Assembly (NCBI GenBank): GCA_002162755.1
Contig: MAAS01000026.1
Coordinates: forward strand, 51,669-115,668
Origin: Gammaproteobacteria bacterium 50_400_T64
GTDB taxonomy: Bacteria > Pseudomonadota > Gammaproteobacteria > Pseudomonadales > Porticoccaceae
Length of the DNA: 64,000 bases
Direction: 5' to 3'
This document shows, piece after piece, positions 52,941 through 63,741 of this stretch. The position numbers and the translations under genes are program-made. Numbering within the stretch: the first letter of the stretch is position 1; every line of letters starts with the position of its first letter. The notes under the pieces were generated by a model, which was not told the DNA's origin, ran no database searches, and saw only the letters and a list, made by a program, of their open reading frames with translations.

Positions 52941-53702
52941 TTACTGAGCATCAAAAGACTGGCCGCTAATACCTTTGCTGTCCGGCCCCAGCAGGTAGAG
53001 ATAGGCAGGCATAATTTGTTCGGGAGTGAGCAGCGTGCCGGGGTCTTCTGCGGGGTAGGCAACGGCGCGCATGGGGGTGCGGGTGGCACCCGGGTTGAGG
53101 CAGTTGACGCGAACATTGCTGACTTCTTCAAGCTCACCGGCGAGGACTTGTGCGAGACCTTCGGTGGCAAATTTCGAGACTGCGTAAGCTCCCCAAAAGG
53201 GGCGACCTTTGCGCCCGACACCGGATGAGGTGAAGACAATGGCGGCGTCATCAGCGGTTTTTATTATCGGCAGCAGCGCTTTTGTGAGCAGGAACTGGGC
53301 GTTGAGATTAACCTGCATCACTTGCTGCCAAATTGGTGCTTGATAGTTGGCGATAGTGGTGCGCTGGCCGAGCATCCCCGCATTGTGCAGAAGGCCGTGT
53401 AAGCCGCCAAACTCCTGTTCGATATTGCTGGCCATGGTTTGGTAATCCTGCTCGGTAGCCCCTTCAAGGCAGAGCGGATAAATAGCCGGGGTCGGTGAGC
53501 CTGCGTTCTCTATTTCATCGTAAACCGCTTCGAGTTTTTCGACGGTGCGCCCGAGCAGAATAACCGTTGCACCGTGGGTCGCGAAACTGATCGCCGCCGT
53601 GCGACCAATGCCGCTGCCAGCGCCGGTGACAAGAATCACGCGGTCGTGCAGGCAGTTTTCCGCTGGCTGATAGGTTTTTGGATCTTGAGTGCTCATGGTC
53701 AT
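52941..53702 (-). CDS. yciK: YciK family SDR oxidoreductase
   Basis: 253 aa. TGAGSGIGRTAAISFATHGATVILLGRT, HNAGMLG and YAVSK give the full SDR catalytic set. The N-terminus and the C-terminal GPDSKGISGQSFDAQ match YciK. The physiological substrate of YciK is not established. It sits directly downstream of mupP on the minus strand, as in Pseudomonas. Confidence 0.93.
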   Translation of the reverse strand: MTMSTQDPKTYQPAENCLHDRVILVTGAGSGIGRTAAISFATHGATVILLGRTVEKLEAVYDEIENAGSPTPAIYPLCLEGATEQDYQTMASNIEQEFGGLHGLLHNAGMLGQRTTIANYQAPIWQQVMQVNLNAQFLLTKALLPIIKTADDAAIVFTSSGVGRKGRPFWGAYAVSKFATEGLAQVLAGELEEVSNVRVNCLNPGATRTPMRAVAYPAEDPGTLLTPEQIMPAYLYLLGPDSKGISGQSFDAQ

Positions 53703-53755
53703 AGTTTTTACTTAGGTTAGCGGGTTTGTCGTATTGGTGATGATTCTGACGAATC

Positions 53756-54421
53756 TCAGGCAATCAGTAAATCATAGAGTTGCCGGGAGTCGTCGACCAG
53801 GTAATCAGCGGCCCAGTCTTGCGGGTTTTCATCTTCGTCGATATAGCCAAAAGCCGCAGCGATGGTTGCGGTGCCAGCGTTGCGACCGGATTCGATGTCG
53901 CGCAGGTGGTCGCCGATAAATACCGTGTGTTGGGGGGCGACGCCGAGTTGGCTGCAGGCCAGTAGCACGGGCTCAGCGTGGGGCTTGTTGTGCTCAACAT
54001 CGTCGGGGCAGACAACGGATTGCGGTGCGGGCTGCAGGGCGAGGCCTTCGAGTATCGCGTCGGTAAAGCGGCGTGGTTTATTGGTGACAATGCCCCAGGG
54101 GATATTGCGCTGGCCGAGGGCGTCGAGCAGCTGCGCCAGGCCGGGAAAGAGGCAGGTTTTTTGCGCTAGATGCTCAAAATAAATATCGAGGAATTCTGTC
54201 CGCAGTGTTTCGAAGCCGGGGTCACCCTCGTTGCAATTAAAGGCATGGCCGAGCAGCCCGGCAGAGCCGTGGGTGATGGTGGCGCGAATATCGTTTTCCG
54301 CCAATGTCGGCCGTTGGTGGCGCGTTAAAATACTATTTATCGACGTAGTAAAGTCGGGCGCGGTGTCGAGCAGAGTACCGTCGAGGTCAAACAATACGGC
54401 CTGATAGTTTGCGGGTGACAT
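53756..54421 (-). CDS. mupP: HAD hydrolase, N-acetylmuramic acid 6-phosphate phosphatase-type (MupP) / phosphoglycolate phosphatase-like
   Basis: 221 aa. HAD motif I DLDGTLLDTAPDF, motif II in GIVTNKPRRF, and motif IV HTVFIGDHLRDIESG are intact. Sequence alone cannot separate Gph from MupP, but the position between ubiG and yciK is the MupP locus in Pseudomonas, where the enzyme serves peptidoglycan recycling (MurNAc-6-P to MurNAc). AAAGGAAAG precedes the ATG. Confidence 0.88.
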   Translation of the reverse strand: MSPANYQAVLFDLDGTLLDTAPDFTTSINSILTRHQRPTLAENDIRATITHGSAGLLGHAFNCNEGDPGFETLRTEFLDIYFEHLAQKTCLFPGLAQLLDALGQRNIPWGIVTNKPRRFTDAILEGLALQPAPQSVVCPDDVEHNKPHAEPVLLACSQLGVAPQHTVFIGDHLRDIESGRNAGTATIAAAFGYIDEDENPQDWAADYLVDDSRQLYDLLIA

Positions 54422-54486
54422 GCACGACTTTCCTTTTATATAGCGGGCTTTAAAATTGACGACGGGTGGTTGAAGCCGGCGTTTCG

Positions 54487-55212
54487 CTAAGCCGGTTTGC
54501 GGGCATGCATTAGATAGTTAATGCTGACATCGCGCTCGTTGAGGCTGTATTTTTTACTCAGCGGGTTGTAAACCATGCCGGTCATTTCAGTCACTTCAAG
54601 CCCGGCCTCTCGCGCCCAGCGCGTTAGCTCAGAGGGGCGAATAAAACTGCCGTAGGTGTGGGTGCCTCGGGGCAGCATGTTGAGCACGTATTCGGCGCCG
54701 ACAATCGCAAATAGGAAAGCCTTGGGGTTGCGGTTGATGGTCGAGAAGTAAACATCGCCACCGGGCTTCACCAGCTGCGCGCAGGCTTTAATGATGGATG
54801 AGGGGTCGGGCACGTGTTCGAGCATTTCCATGCAGGTGACCACATCGTAGTTTGCTGGGCTTTGTTCGGCCAGTTGTTCCGCAGTGATTTGTTGGTAGTC
54901 AACATCGACACCCGATTCAAGGCTGTGCAGGCGGGCGATTTGCAGTGGCGTTTTGCCCATGTCGATGCCTTTCACCTGTGCGCCGCGTTGGGCCATTGCT
55001 TCGCAGAGTATGCCGCCACCGCAACCAACGTCGAGTAGGGCTTTTTCGGCCACTGGTGATAGTTGGTCTATCCAGTTGGCGCGCAGGGGGTTGATGTCGT
55101 GCAGGGCTTTGAACTCGCTATTGCGATCCCACCAGCGGCTGGCGAGGGCTTCGAATTTGGCAATTTCCGCCGCATCAACATTGTGTGTGCTGGGTGAATC
55201 GTTGCTGCTCAC
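54487..55212 (-). CDS. ubiG: Bifunctional ubiquinone biosynthesis O-methyltransferase UbiG
   Basis: 241 aa, starting at GTG with CGGAGA upstream. [29 protein letters not shown] is the UbiG N-terminus, [16 protein letters not shown] is the SAM-binding motif I, and [11 protein letters not shown] is motif III. It methylates two hydroxyl groups during ubiquinone synthesis. It is followed by mupP and yciK on the same strand with short gaps. Confidence 0.96.
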   Translation of the reverse strand: MSSNDSPSTHNVDAAEIAKFEALASRWWDRNSEFKALHDINPLRANWIDQLSPVAEKALLDVGCGGGILCEAMAQRGAQVKGIDMGKTPLQIARLHSLESGVDVDYQQITAEQLAEQSPANYDVVTCMEMLEHVPDPSSIIKACAQLVKPGGDVYFSTINRNPKAFLFAIVGAEYVLNMLPRGTHTYGSFIRPSELTRWAREAGLEVTEMTGMVYNPLSKKYSLNERDVSINYLMHARKPA

Positions 55213-55269
55213 GTCTTTGTTCTCCGGGTGTCTTTTGTTGTGCTGTTTGCTTACAAGTTGGGGGCAGTG

Positions 55270-56595
55270 TTAGCGCTCCGCCTGTATTTTTGCTTGCCAG
55301 GTCTGGGCTTTTTTAACGAGTTCGCTTTGGTCGGTGTGGAGTAGCTGGCCGTCTTCGACCCGCAACTTGCCGTCGACCCAGGTGTGGCTTACTCGGCTTG
55401 CGCTATCGGTATAAATAAGCTGCGAAAACGCATTATACAGAGGCTGGCTGGCGATACCGGAAAGATCAATGGCGACTAGATCGGCGGCTTTGCCGACTTC
55501 GATGCTGCCGGTATCAGTGTCAATACCGAGTGCTCGCGCACCATTAATAGTCGCCAGTTCCAGTGCTTCGTGGGCCGGCAGTAGTTCGGGATTGCCGGAC
55601 ACGCCTTTGGCAATCAGTGCGGCGGTGCGCGCTTCGCCGAGCAGGCTGAGGTCGTTGTTGCTGGCGGCACCGTCGGTGCCCAGCGCGATGTTAATACCGG
55701 CCTTTTGCAGGGCGTCTATCGGGCAAAAGCCATTGCCGAGCTTAAGGTTGGATTCGGGGCAGTGAATAACGTGGCTGCCGCTTTCAACCAGTAGGGCGAT
55801 ATCACTGTCGATCAATTGGGTCATGTGCACGCACTGGGTGAGGGGTGACAGCAGGCCGAGCTTACTGATGCGTTCAATGGGGCGCAGGCCGTGATCGGCA
55901 ATGCTTTGTGCCACTTCATCGGCACTTTCATGCAGATGAATTTGAATCGGCGCGTCGAGTTCACCGGCCAGCGTCGCTATTTTTTCCAGTGCCGGGTCGT
56001 TAACCGTATAGGGCGCATGGGGGCCGAAGGCGATGGAAATGCGCTTGTCGTCGCGGAACTCATCCCGCAGGGCCAGACCTTTGTGGATGTATTCGTCGGC
56101 ATTGCGTGCCCAGGCGCTGGGGAATTCAAGCACGGGAAAGGCCAGCTGGCATTTGATGCCATTGCTGCGGGCGGCGCGGGCTGTTTGGTCGGGGAAAAAA
56201 TACATGTCGCTAAAGCAGGTGGTGCCACCGAGGAGCATTTCGGCGATGGCGATTTCGGCGCCATCGTAAACGAATTCTTCGCTCATCCAGCGGCTCTCCA
56301 CAGGCCAGATCGATTCATTCAGCCAGGTGTGCAGGCTTTGGTCGTCGGCGTAGCCGCGCAATAGCGACATGGCCGCGTGGCCGTGGGCGTTGATTAAGCC
56401 GGGAATTAATAGCGAGTCGGGTAGGTCGTATTGCTGCTCAGCGCTAAAGCGTTGTTGCGCTTCGCCACTGGGTAGAAGAGCGATAATTCTGCCGTCGCGG
56501 ATGGCGATGCTGCAGTCGCGCAGCACGGTGTTGCGCGGTACGACGGGAATTAGCCAGCCGGCGTTGATGAGAATGTCGATGTTTTCTTCAGGCAT
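55270..56595 (-). CDS. mtaD: TRZ/ATZ family amidohydrolase (methylthioadenosine/S-adenosylhomocysteine deaminase-like)
   Basis: 441 aa from ATG 56595 (MPEENIDILINAGWLIPV); the track ORF adds 28 improbable residues. Amidohydrolase metal ligands are seen in GLINAHGHAAMSLLRGYADD, QIHLHES and GTDGAASNNDLSLLGE. The length and locus next to ubiG correspond to the gene annotated MtaD in Pseudomonas, which deaminates 5'-methylthioadenosine. The usual neighbour mtnA is absent here. The 3' end lies close to ubiG. Divergent from gyrA. Confidence 0.88.
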   Translation of the reverse strand: MPEENIDILINAGWLIPVVPRNTVLRDCSIAIRDGRIIALLPSGEAQQRFSAEQQYDLPDSLLIPGLINAHGHAAMSLLRGYADDQSLHTWLNESIWPVESRWMSEEFVYDGAEIAIAEMLLGGTTCFSDMYFFPDQTARAARSNGIKCQLAFPVLEFPSAWARNADEYIHKGLALRDEFRDDKRISIAFGPHAPYTVNDPALEKIATLAGELDAPIQIHLHESADEVAQSIADHGLRPIERISKLGLLSPLTQCVHMTQLIDSDIALLVESGSHVIHCPESNLKLGNGFCPIDALQKAGINIALGTDGAASNNDLSLLGEARTAALIAKGVSGNPELLPAHEALELATINGARALGIDTDTGSIEVGKAADLVAIDLSGIASQPLYNAFSQLIYTDSASRVSHTWVDGKLRVEDGQLLHTDQSELVKKAQTWQAKIQAER

Positions 56596-56801
56596 GTTTG
56601 TCGGGGGTGCTCGGCGTTGGCAATGGGGCAAAAATGCGGAGTATAGCCTACTGGGCGAGCACCTGACGGGGCCGGTCAAAATAGGCCTGTCGGTGAAGTT
56701 TTATGCTACAATTTCGCGCTTATGTGTCGGCAAAAGAGTGCGGTGCCAGTAGAGCGCTGCCCAGGTCGGGCAAGACGGGAATTTCCAGGATATAAGTGGG
56801 T

Positions 56802-59423
56802 ATGGTTGAAACAGCCGAACAAGTAGTACCGGTTAATATTGAACATGAACTGAGTAAGTCCTATCTCGATTACGCCATGAGTGTGATTGTTGGACGGGCG
56901 TTACCGGATTTGCGCGATGGTCTCAAGCCTGTGCATCGGCGCGTTCTGTTCGCGATGAGCGAGCTCAATAATGACTGGAATAAACCCTATAAAAAGTCGG
57001 CCCGTGTGGTCGGTGATGTGATTGGTAAATACCATCCTCACGGTGATTCCGCCGTATACGACACCATCGTTCGCATGGCTCAGTCGTTTTCACTGCGCTA
57101 TCCGTTGGTGGATGGTCAGGGCAATTTTGGTTCGGTCGATGGTGACTCCGCTGCGGCAATGCGTTACACCGAAATCCGCATGTCGAAAATCGCCCACTCC
57201 CTGTTGGCGGATCTCGATAAAGAGACCGTCGACTTCGTCCCCAATTACGACGAGTCGGAGTGGATTCCCGACGTGCTGCCGACGCGCGTGCCCAACCTGC
57301 TGGTCAATGGTTCGTCCGGTATTGCTGTGGGCATGGCGACCAATATTCCGCCGCACAATCTGCGTGAAGTTATCTCCGCCTGTCTGGCGTTGATTGAAAA
57401 CAAAGACATTAGTATTGATGAGTTAATGACACTGGTGCCGGGGCCAGACTTTCCCACCGCCGGTATCATTAATGGTCGGGCGGGTATTCTCGAAGCCTAC
57501 CGCACCGGGCGTGGGCGCATTTATATTCGCGCCAGAGCTGAAGTTGAGGTCGACGAAAAAACCCAGCGCGAGACCGTCATTATTAGTGAGATTCCCTATC
57601 AGCTGAACAAAGCCAAGCTGGTTGAGAAGATCGCCGAGCTGGTTAAAGACAAGAAAATTGAAGGCATTTCCGAACTGCGCGATGAGTCTGATAAAGACGG
57701 CTTGCGGGTGGTGATTGAACTGAAGCGTGGCGAGATGGGCGATGTGCTGCTCAACAACCTCTATGCTCAGACCCAGCTTGAAAGTGTGTTCGGCATTAAT
57801 ATCGTCGGCATCGTCGACGGTCAGCCGCAAACGGTTAATCTCAAGCGCTTGCTGGAAATCTTCGTGCGCCACCGCATGGAAGTGGTCACCCGTCGTACCA
57901 CCTTTTTATTACGCAAGGCGCGGGAGCGGGGCCATATTCTTGAAGGCCTGGCCGTGGCTATTGCCAATATCGACCAGGTAATCGCCTTGATTAAAGGTTC
58001 GCCAACGCCTGCCGATGCCCGTCAGGGCTTGCTCGATATGGGCTGGAGCGCGGCGGAAGTACTGCCCTTTTTAGAGCGTGCCGAGGGCGCCTGTCGTCCC
58101 GATGAGTTGAGCGCCCAGTACGGTCTGCGCGACAACAAATACTACCTGTCTGAAGCTCAGGCTCAGGCGATTCTCGAGTTGCGCCTGCACCGTTTAACGG
58201 GCATGGAGCATGAGAAGTTACTGGCGGAGTATCAGGTGAAGCTCGACGAAATCGTTGAGTATCTGGAAATTCTTGGCGATACCGGTCGCTTGATGGCTGT
58301 TATTAAAGAAGAACTTATAGCCATCGACGAAGAGTTCGGCGATGAGCGTAAGACTGAAATTGTTGATTCGCGCCGTGATTTGACCATTGCCGATCTCATT
58401 CCCGAAGAAGATCGCGTGGTAACAATTTCCCACGGCGGTTATGCTAAAACTCAGCCTCTGGCGGACTACCAGGCCCAGCGCCGTGGTGGCACCGGGCGTT
58501 CGGCGACAGCAGTGAAAGACGAAGATTTCGTCGAGCACCTGCTGATTGCCAATACTCACAACACGATTTTGTGTTTCACCAATGCCGGCAAGGTTTATTG
58601 GTTGAAAGTGTTTGAAATCCCCGTCGCTAGCCGCAATGCCCGTGGTCGTCCGATGGTGAATTTACTGCCCCTGGATGAGGGTGAGCGCATTACCTCAATG
58701 CTGCCGGTGGAAGAATACCGTGACGACCAGTATGTGTTTATGGCAACGGCCAATGGCACGGTGAAGAAGACTGAATTGTCTGCTTTTGCCCGTCGCCGTA
58801 GTGTTGGCTTGCGCGCGCTGGCGCTGGAAGAGGGCGATCGTTTGATAGGCACGGCAATTACCGATGGTGATTGCGATGTCATGTTGTTCTGTTCCAGTGG
58901 CAAAGTGACGCGCTTTAACGAGAACGACGTGCGAGCCATGGGTCGCACAGCCAAGGGTGTACGCGGTATGCGTGTGCCGGAAGGTGAAGAGTTGATTTCA
59001 CTGATTATCCCCGCCGAGGACAAAACGATTTTGACCGTTTGCGCCAAGGGCTACGGCAAGCGTACATCGCTGACCGAATTTCCCAATTACAAGCGCGGGG
59101 GCCAGGGCGTGATCGCCATTCAAACCTCCGAGCGCAACGGCCATTTAGTTGGTGCCGTGCAGGTTGATGCCAGTCACGAAATTATGCTGATTTCTGATCA
59201 GGGTACGCTGGTTCGTACTCGTGTCGACGGCATTCCTACTCTGGGTCGTAACACCCAGGGTGTGCGCTTGATTCGTGTGCGTGAGGACGAAACCCTCGTC
59301 GGCGTGGCGGATATTCAGGAAGAAGAAGCTGAAGTCGTTGTAGAAGGTGAGGTTGAAAATGGCGCTGAAGCGGCTTCGCCCGGCTCTGAATCAGATACAG
59401 ATACAGGCAGCAGTGATGACTGA
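56802..59423 (+). CDS. gyrA: DNA gyrase subunit A
   Basis: 873-875 aa; ATG 56802 or the in-frame GTG 56796 (AGGA at 56787-56790 suits the GTG slightly better). The breakage-reunion domain has [18 protein letters not shown], with the Ser83- and Asp87-equivalents of quinolone-susceptible enzymes, and the active-site Tyr in AMRYTEIR. The C-terminal beta-pinwheel begins with QRRGGTG, a GyrA-box with Thr where E. coli has Lys. An acidic tail follows. With GyrB it supercoils DNA. pheA overlaps its end by eight bases. Confidence 0.98.
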   Translation: MVETAEQVVPVNIEHELSKSYLDYAMSVIVGRALPDLRDGLKPVHRRVLFAMSELNNDWNKPYKKSARVVGDVIGKYHPHGDSAVYDTIVRMAQSFSLRYPLVDGQGNFGSVDGDSAAAMRYTEIRMSKIAHSLLADLDKETVDFVPNYDESEWIPDVLPTRVPNLLVNGSSGIAVGMATNIPPHNLREVISACLALIENKDISIDELMTLVPGPDFPTAGIINGRAGILEAYRTGRGRIYIRARAEVEVDEKTQRETVIISEIPYQLNKAKLVEKIAELVKDKKIEGISELRDESDKDGLRVVIELKRGEMGDVLLNNLYAQTQLESVFGINIVGIVDGQPQTVNLKRLLEIFVRHRMEVVTRRTTFLLRKARERGHILEGLAVAIANIDQVIALIKGSPTPADARQGLLDMGWSAAEVLPFLERAEGACRPDELSAQYGLRDNKYYLSEAQAQAILELRLHRLTGMEHEKLLAEYQVKLDEIVEYLEILGDTGRLMAVIKEELIAIDEEFGDERKTEIVDSRRDLTIADLIPEEDRVVTISHGGYAKTQPLADYQAQRRGGTGRSATAVKDEDFVEHLLIANTHNTILCFTNAGKVYWLKVFEIPVASRNARGRPMVNLLPLDEGERITSMLPVEEYRDDQYVFMATANGTVKKTELSAFARRRSVGLRALALEEGDRLIGTAITDGDCDVMLFCSSGKVTRFNENDVRAMGRTAKGVRGMRVPEGEELISLIIPAEDKTILTVCAKGYGKRTSLTEFPNYKRGGQGVIAIQTSERNGHLVGAVQVDASHEIMLISDQGTLVRTRVDGIPTLGRNTQGVRLIRVREDETLVGVADIQEEEAEVVVEGEVENGAEAASPGSESDTDTGSSDD

Positions 59424-60522
59424 TGATAAGAGTGCCGCTGGCACGACTGTCGATCTGCCCGCTTTGCGTGATCAGATTGATAGCATCGACAAGCAATTAC
59501 TGACGCTAATTAGCGAGCGGGCGCGTTGTGCCCAGAGTGTTGCCGAAGTGAAGGTCGCCTGTGGCGATGCCGTTTTTTATCGGCCGGAAAGAGAAGCACA
59601 GGTACTGCGCAAGGTAATGGAGGCTAACGCTGGCCCCCTTGACGATGAAGAAGTCGCCCGCCTGTTCCGTGAAATTATGTCGGCCTGCCTGGCCCTTGAA
59701 CAGCCGGTCACAGTGGCTTTTCTCGGCCCGGAAGGTACCTTTACTCAGGCTGCAGCGTTAAAGCATTTTGGTCATTCAGCCGTGAGCCGGCCAATGACAG
59801 CTATCGATGAGGTGTTTCGTGAAGTCTCGTCGGGGGCAGTGAATTACGGTGTAGTGCCTATTGAGAATTCCACCGAGGGGGTGGTGAATCATACCCTCGA
59901 TAGTTTTGTCGAGTCTTCGCTGAAGATTTGCGGTGAAGTTGAATTGCGTATTCATCATCACTTTATGCTCGGCGACAATACTAAAGCTGAGAATATCACT
60001 CGGGTTTACTCCCACTCCCAATCGTTAGCCCAGTGTCGTAAATGGCTGGATGCGAATTACCCGGGCATTGAGCGCATTCCCGTTAGCAGCAATGCCGAAG
60101 CGGCGCGGCGGGTGCAGGGTGAGTGGAATTCGGCGGCCATAGCCGGTGATATGGCAGTGCAACTTTATTCGCTGGAAAAAATTCACGAAAAAATTGAAGA
60201 CTACCCGGATAATTCGACGCGTTTTCTGGTCATAGGGCGGGATGATATTCCACCCAGTGGCGATGATAAAACCTCGATTATTGTTTCAGTCAACAATGCC
60301 CCGGGTGCTTTGTATTTGTTGCTGGAGCCCTTTCAGACTCACGGTGTCGATTTGACCCGTGTCGAGACTCGGCCAGCGCGCAGCGGCACGTGGAGCTATG
60401 TGTTTTTCATTGATTTTGTCGGTCATCAGGATGATGAGAATGTCATGGCAGCGTTGGCTCAGGTACGGGAAGTAGCGGCAGATTTACGCATTTTAGGCTC
60501 CTACCCCAGCGCGGTACTTTAA
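59416..60522 (+). CDS. pheA: Bifunctional chorismate mutase/prephenate dehydratase (P-protein)
   Basis: 368 aa from ATG 59416, overlapping the gyrA end. Residues ~14-95 are the AroQ chorismate mutase ([30 protein letters not shown]). About 105-280 is prephenate dehydratase ([44 protein letters not shown]). About 290-368 is an ACT domain with the phenylalanine-binding segment [24 protein letters not shown]. Phe feedback inhibition is expected. Unlike Pseudomonas, no serC lies between gyrA and pheA and no hisC follows. Confidence 0.97.
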   Translation: MTDDKSAAGTTVDLPALRDQIDSIDKQLLTLISERARCAQSVAEVKVACGDAVFYRPEREAQVLRKVMEANAGPLDDEEVARLFREIMSACLALEQPVTVAFLGPEGTFTQAAALKHFGHSAVSRPMTAIDEVFREVSSGAVNYGVVPIENSTEGVVNHTLDSFVESSLKICGEVELRIHHHFMLGDNTKAENITRVYSHSQSLAQCRKWLDANYPGIERIPVSSNAEAARRVQGEWNSAAIAGDMAVQLYSLEKIHEKIEDYPDNSTRFLVIGRDDIPPSGDDKTSIIVSVNNAPGALYLLLEPFQTHGVDLTRVETRPARSGTWSYVFFIDFVGHQDDENVMAALAQVREVAADLRILGSYPSAVL

Positions 60523-60556
60523 GCATTCGTTGTTGACCTTTTTATAAGGGGTAAAT

Positions 60557-60566
60557 CCCCCCCCCC
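60557..60566. repeat. Run of ten C between pheA and tyrA-aroA
   Basis: A homopolymer of ten cytosines on the plus strand, about 50 bases before the tyrA-aroA start. Such tracts are prone to slippage. It is outside any gene, so at most spacing or transcription would change. A sequencing artefact in length is possible. Confidence 0.7.
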
Positions 60567-60617
60567 ATGTTTTAAACGCTGGTTTTTACGTACTGCAAAT
60601 TTCGCGAATACCTTGTT

Positions 60618-62864
60618 ATGACTGATTTATCGACAGTGAATATGACGGCGCCTATGGGTCGACTCTTGGTGGTTGGCCTTGGCTTGATCGGCGGCAGTTT
60701 GGCGCTGGCAGCACGGCAGCGCCATTTATTTCGTGAGGTGATTGGTGCTTCACGCAGTCCGGCGACTTTGCAGAAAGCCTTAGAGTTGGGCATTGTCGAC
60801 CGGGTGGAAAGTGATTTGCCGACGGCACTGGCGGCAATGGAGGCCGGTGATATCGTGGTTGTTGGCGTGCCGACATTAACGGTGCCCAATATCATTACGC
60901 AATTAAAAGAGCACCTAGCGCCAGAGGTGAGTTTCACCGATGTGGCGAGTGTTAAGGGCAGTATTGTTGCCTCGGTTAAAGATATTTACGGTGCGGTGCC
61001 AGCACAATTTGTACCGGGCCATCCTATTGCAGGCTCGGAAAAAAGCGGCGTTGCGGCCTCTTTGCCAGATCTTTACGACGACCATCGTGTCATTCTTACG
61101 CCGTTGTCTGAAACGGGTGAGGCGCACACGGCTCGTGTTGCGGCTATGTGGCGCGGCGTGGGTGCAACCGTGAGTGAAATGCCGGTGGAAGAACACGATG
61201 AGGTCCTGGCGGCGACCAGTCATTTGCCTCACCTGCTGGCGTATTCACTGGTCGATACTCTGGCAGGGATGGAAGAAAACCGCGAAATATTTCGTTATGC
61301 CGCAGGTGGCTTCAGGGACTTTACACGCATAGCGGCGAGCGATCCCATTATGTGGCACGACATTACGTTGGCCAATAGCGAGGCTATTGTCGAGGTGCTG
61401 GATAGTGTTGCCGACCACCTGCAACGCGTACGCACAGCCATTCTCTCAGGTGATAGCGAACACCTGCTCGGCGTTTTTACCCGAGCAAAGGAAGCGCGTC
61501 ATCATTTCCAAATCATGCTCGACAACAAGGCGTATCTGCAAACTATGGGCTCCACAGAAATTAAATACCGTGTAGAGGCGGGTGGCGTATTGCAGGGCAG
61601 GGCCCGGGTGCCCGGCGACAAATCGATTTCCCACCGCTCCATCATGCTGGGTTCGTTGGCTGAGGGCGTAACCGAAGTGTCGGGTTTTCTCGAGGGTGAA
61701 GACAGTCTCGCTACCCTGCAGGCCTTTCGCGATATGGGCGTGGTGATTGAAGGGCCGGATAATGGCCGGGTTGTCGTGCACGGTGTCGGTCTACAGGGCT
61801 TGAAAGCGCCGGCGGGGCCTCTTTATTTGGGCAACTCCGGCACCTCTATGCGCCTGCTGGTAGGCATATTAGCGGGCCAGACTTTCGATAGCGTGCTGAC
61901 GGGTGACGACTCTCTCTCCACGCGTCCGATGAAGCGGGTCGCCGATCCTCTGGCGCTAATGGGTGCTGATATAGAAACCGGTGAGGGTGGTACGCCACCT
62001 TTGCGCATTAAAGGCAATCGCCCCTTGCAGGGCATTGATTACAAATTGCCGATGGCCAGTGCTCAGGTTAAATCCTGCATTTTGCTGGCAGGCCTGTATG
62101 CCAATGGCGAAACCTGTGTCACTGAGCCTGCACCAACTCGTGATCACACTGAGCGCATGCTGAGAGGCTTTGGCTACGGTGTGAAAACTGACGGCGGAGA
62201 AGTCACTCTGAGTGGCGGTGGTACTTTGCAGGGCGGGCTCATTGATGTGCCCTCCGATATTTCGTCTGCGACTTTTTTCATGGTTGCCGCATCAATAGCC
62301 GAGGGTTCGGATATTACCCTCAGCCACGTCGGTATTAACCCGACGCGCATTGGGGTGATCAATGTTTTGCGTTTGATGGGTGGGGATATTACCCTGTTTA
62401 ATGAACGTCTCGCTGGCGGTGAGCCGGTGGCCGATATTCGTGTGCGCTCTGCTGTTTTAAAAGGCATTGCGATTCCTGAGGATCAGGTGCCATTGGCCAT
62501 TGATGAATTCCCTGCCATCTTTGTTGCCGCGGCCTGTGCTGAGGGCACGACGGTGCTAACCGGTGCCGAAGAGCTGCGCGTTAAAGAGAGCGACCGCATT
62601 CAGGCGATGGCCGATGGCCTAAAAATACTCGGCATATCCGCTGAGCCAACCGCCGATGGCATTGTTATTGAAGGTGGCCAGCTACAATCTGGTGAAGTCA
62701 ACAGTCTCGGCGATCACCGTATTGCCATGTCTTTTGCTATCGCTGGCTTAAGAGCTAGCGGATCAATTTCAATTCGCAATTGTAATAACGTGGCGACATC
62801 ATTCCCGGGCTTTGTCGAGTTGGCAAACACGCTGGGCCTGAAGGTGAGTGAGGAAAATCAATGA
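60618..62864 (+). CDS. Fused prephenate dehydrogenase / 3-phosphoshikimate 1-carboxyvinyltransferase
   Basis: 748 aa. Residues 1-300 are Tyr[17 protein letters not shown] (NAD site), [15 protein letters not shown] and the catalytic His region [14 protein letters not shown]. About 310-748 is AroA (EPSP synthase): [76 protein letters not shown]. The fusion is known from Pseudomonas and relatives. It links tyrosine synthesis to the shikimate pathway in one chain. ATG 60618 lacks a strong ribosome site; 60642 and 60654 are alternatives. The cmk start overlaps its stop (ATGA). Confidence 0.96.
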   Translation: MTDLSTVNMTAPMGRLLVVGLGLIGGSLALAARQRHLFREVIGASRSPATLQKALELGIVDRVESDLPTALAAMEAGDIVVVGVPTLTVPNIITQLKEHLAPEVSFTDVASVKGSIVASVKDIYGAVPAQFVPGHPIAGSEKSGVAASLPDLYDDHRVILTPLSETGEAHTARVAAMWRGVGATVSEMPVEEHDEVLAATSHLPHLLAYSLVDTLAGMEENREIFRYAAGGFRDFTRIAASDPIMWHDITLANSEAIVEVLDSVADHLQRVRTAILSGDSEHLLGVFTRAKEARHHFQIMLDNKAYLQTMGSTEIKYRVEAGGVLQGRARVPGDKSISHRSIMLGSLAEGVTEVSGFLEGEDSLATLQAFRDMGVVIEGPDNGRVVVHGVGLQGLKAPAGPLYLGNSGTSMRLLVGILAGQTFDSVLTGDDSLSTRPMKRVADPLALMGADIETGEGGTPPLRIKGNRPLQGIDYKLPMASAQVKSCILLAGLYANGETCVTEPAPTRDHTERMLRGFGYGVKTDGGEVTLSGGGTLQGGLIDVPSDISSATFFMVAASIAEGSDITLSHVGINPTRIGVINVLRLMGGDITLFNERLAGGEPVADIRVRSAVLKGIAIPEDQVPLAIDEFPAIFVAAACAEGTTVLTGAEELRVKESDRIQAMADGLKILGISAEPTADGIVIEGGQLQSGEVNSLGDHRIAMSFAIAGLRASGSISIRNCNNVATSFPGFVELANTLGLKVSEENQ

Positions 62865-63568
62865 ATAGTATTAAGGCCCCGATCATTACCATCGACGGGC
62901 CAAGTGGCTCTGGTAAGGGCACGATTAGTCAGTTGCTGGCGAGTAAGCTGGGTTTCCACTATCTGGATAGTGGCGCGCTCTATCGGCTCGTCGCCATGGC
63001 AGCAAAGCGCCACGGTGTTGCGCTGGATAATGTTGAGGCCTTGGCCGTATTGGCGGCACATATGGACGTTGTCTTTGAAATGGATGAAGAAGGTGGTTCG
63101 CCCAAAGTGGTACTGGAAACGGAAGATGTTTCCGACTTGATTCGTGGCGAAGAGGTCGGTGCGCAGGCCTCGAGGGTTGCCGCATTTCCCGAGGTACGCA
63201 GTGCTTTATTACAGCGTCAAAAGGCTTTTGCTCGAGAGCCAGGCTTGGTCGCTGATGGCCGCGATATGGGTACGGTAATTTTTCCGGATGCAGAGGTTAA
63301 AGTTTTCCTCACCGCGAGTGCTGAAGCACGGGCTGAAAGGCGACATAAGCAGTTGATTGATAAGGGGGAAAGTGGTAGTCTCCGCGACCTCGTTGAGAAG
63401 GTGGAAAGCCGTGATGAGCGCGACAGAACCCGCGCGGTGGCGCCTCTACTGCCCGCGCAAGATGCAGTCACTGTTGATAGCACGGCGCTGAGTATCACTG
63501 AGGTTCTTGATGCGGTGTTAAATGTCGTTGCTCAGCGACTAAAAATCCAGGTGCTAACTAGGCACTAA
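62861..63568 (+). CDS. cmk: Cytidylate kinase
   Basis: 235 aa. [36 protein letters not shown] is the P-loop and CMP-binding start of Cmk; [32 protein letters not shown] follows. It phosphorylates CMP/dCMP. It starts inside the tyrA-aroA stop and lies upstream of rpsA, the standard cmk-rpsA pair. Confidence 0.97.
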   Translation: MNSIKAPIITIDGPSGSGKGTISQLLASKLGFHYLDSGALYRLVAMAAKRHGVALDNVEALAVLAAHMDVVFEMDEEGGSPKVVLETEDVSDLIRGEEVGAQASRVAAFPEVRSALLQRQKAFAREPGLVADGRDMGTVIFPDAEVKVFLTASAEARAERRHKQLIDKGESGSLRDLVEKVESRDERDRTRAVAPLLPAQDAVTVDSTALSITEVLDAVLNVVAQRLKIQVLTRH

Positions 63569-63601
63569 GTTGAACAAAGAAATTTGAGCGAAAATTTAAC
63601 T

Positions 63602-63676
63602 GAAGTCGCTGGCGTTCACGCCAGTATTGCACCAGTGGCTTCTTAATGTGAATGACCCGAGAGTCTGGCAACTCGG
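63602..63676 (+). promoter_or_regulatory. rpsA: Structured rpsA leader
   Basis: Two stem-loops in the cmk-rpsA gap. The first has an outer stem GAAGTC/GGCTTC (63602-63607, 63637-63642) and inner hairpin CTGGCG-TTCA-CGCCAG (63609-63624). The second is CCGAG/CTCGG (63657-63661, 63672-63676). S1 represses its own translation through a folded leader in E. coli; the same control here is inference. Confidence 0.5.
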
Positions 63677-63741
63677 CTGCGGGCACTGGTTACGCGCATT
63701 AGCGGCGAGCCAACTAGCCCTTTAAATGAGGTATTACCCGG

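Noticed and set aside
52910-53251. N-terminal extension of the small lipoprotein ORF
   Set aside because: The extension overlaps yciK in another frame, while ATG 52909 begins a clean signal peptide.
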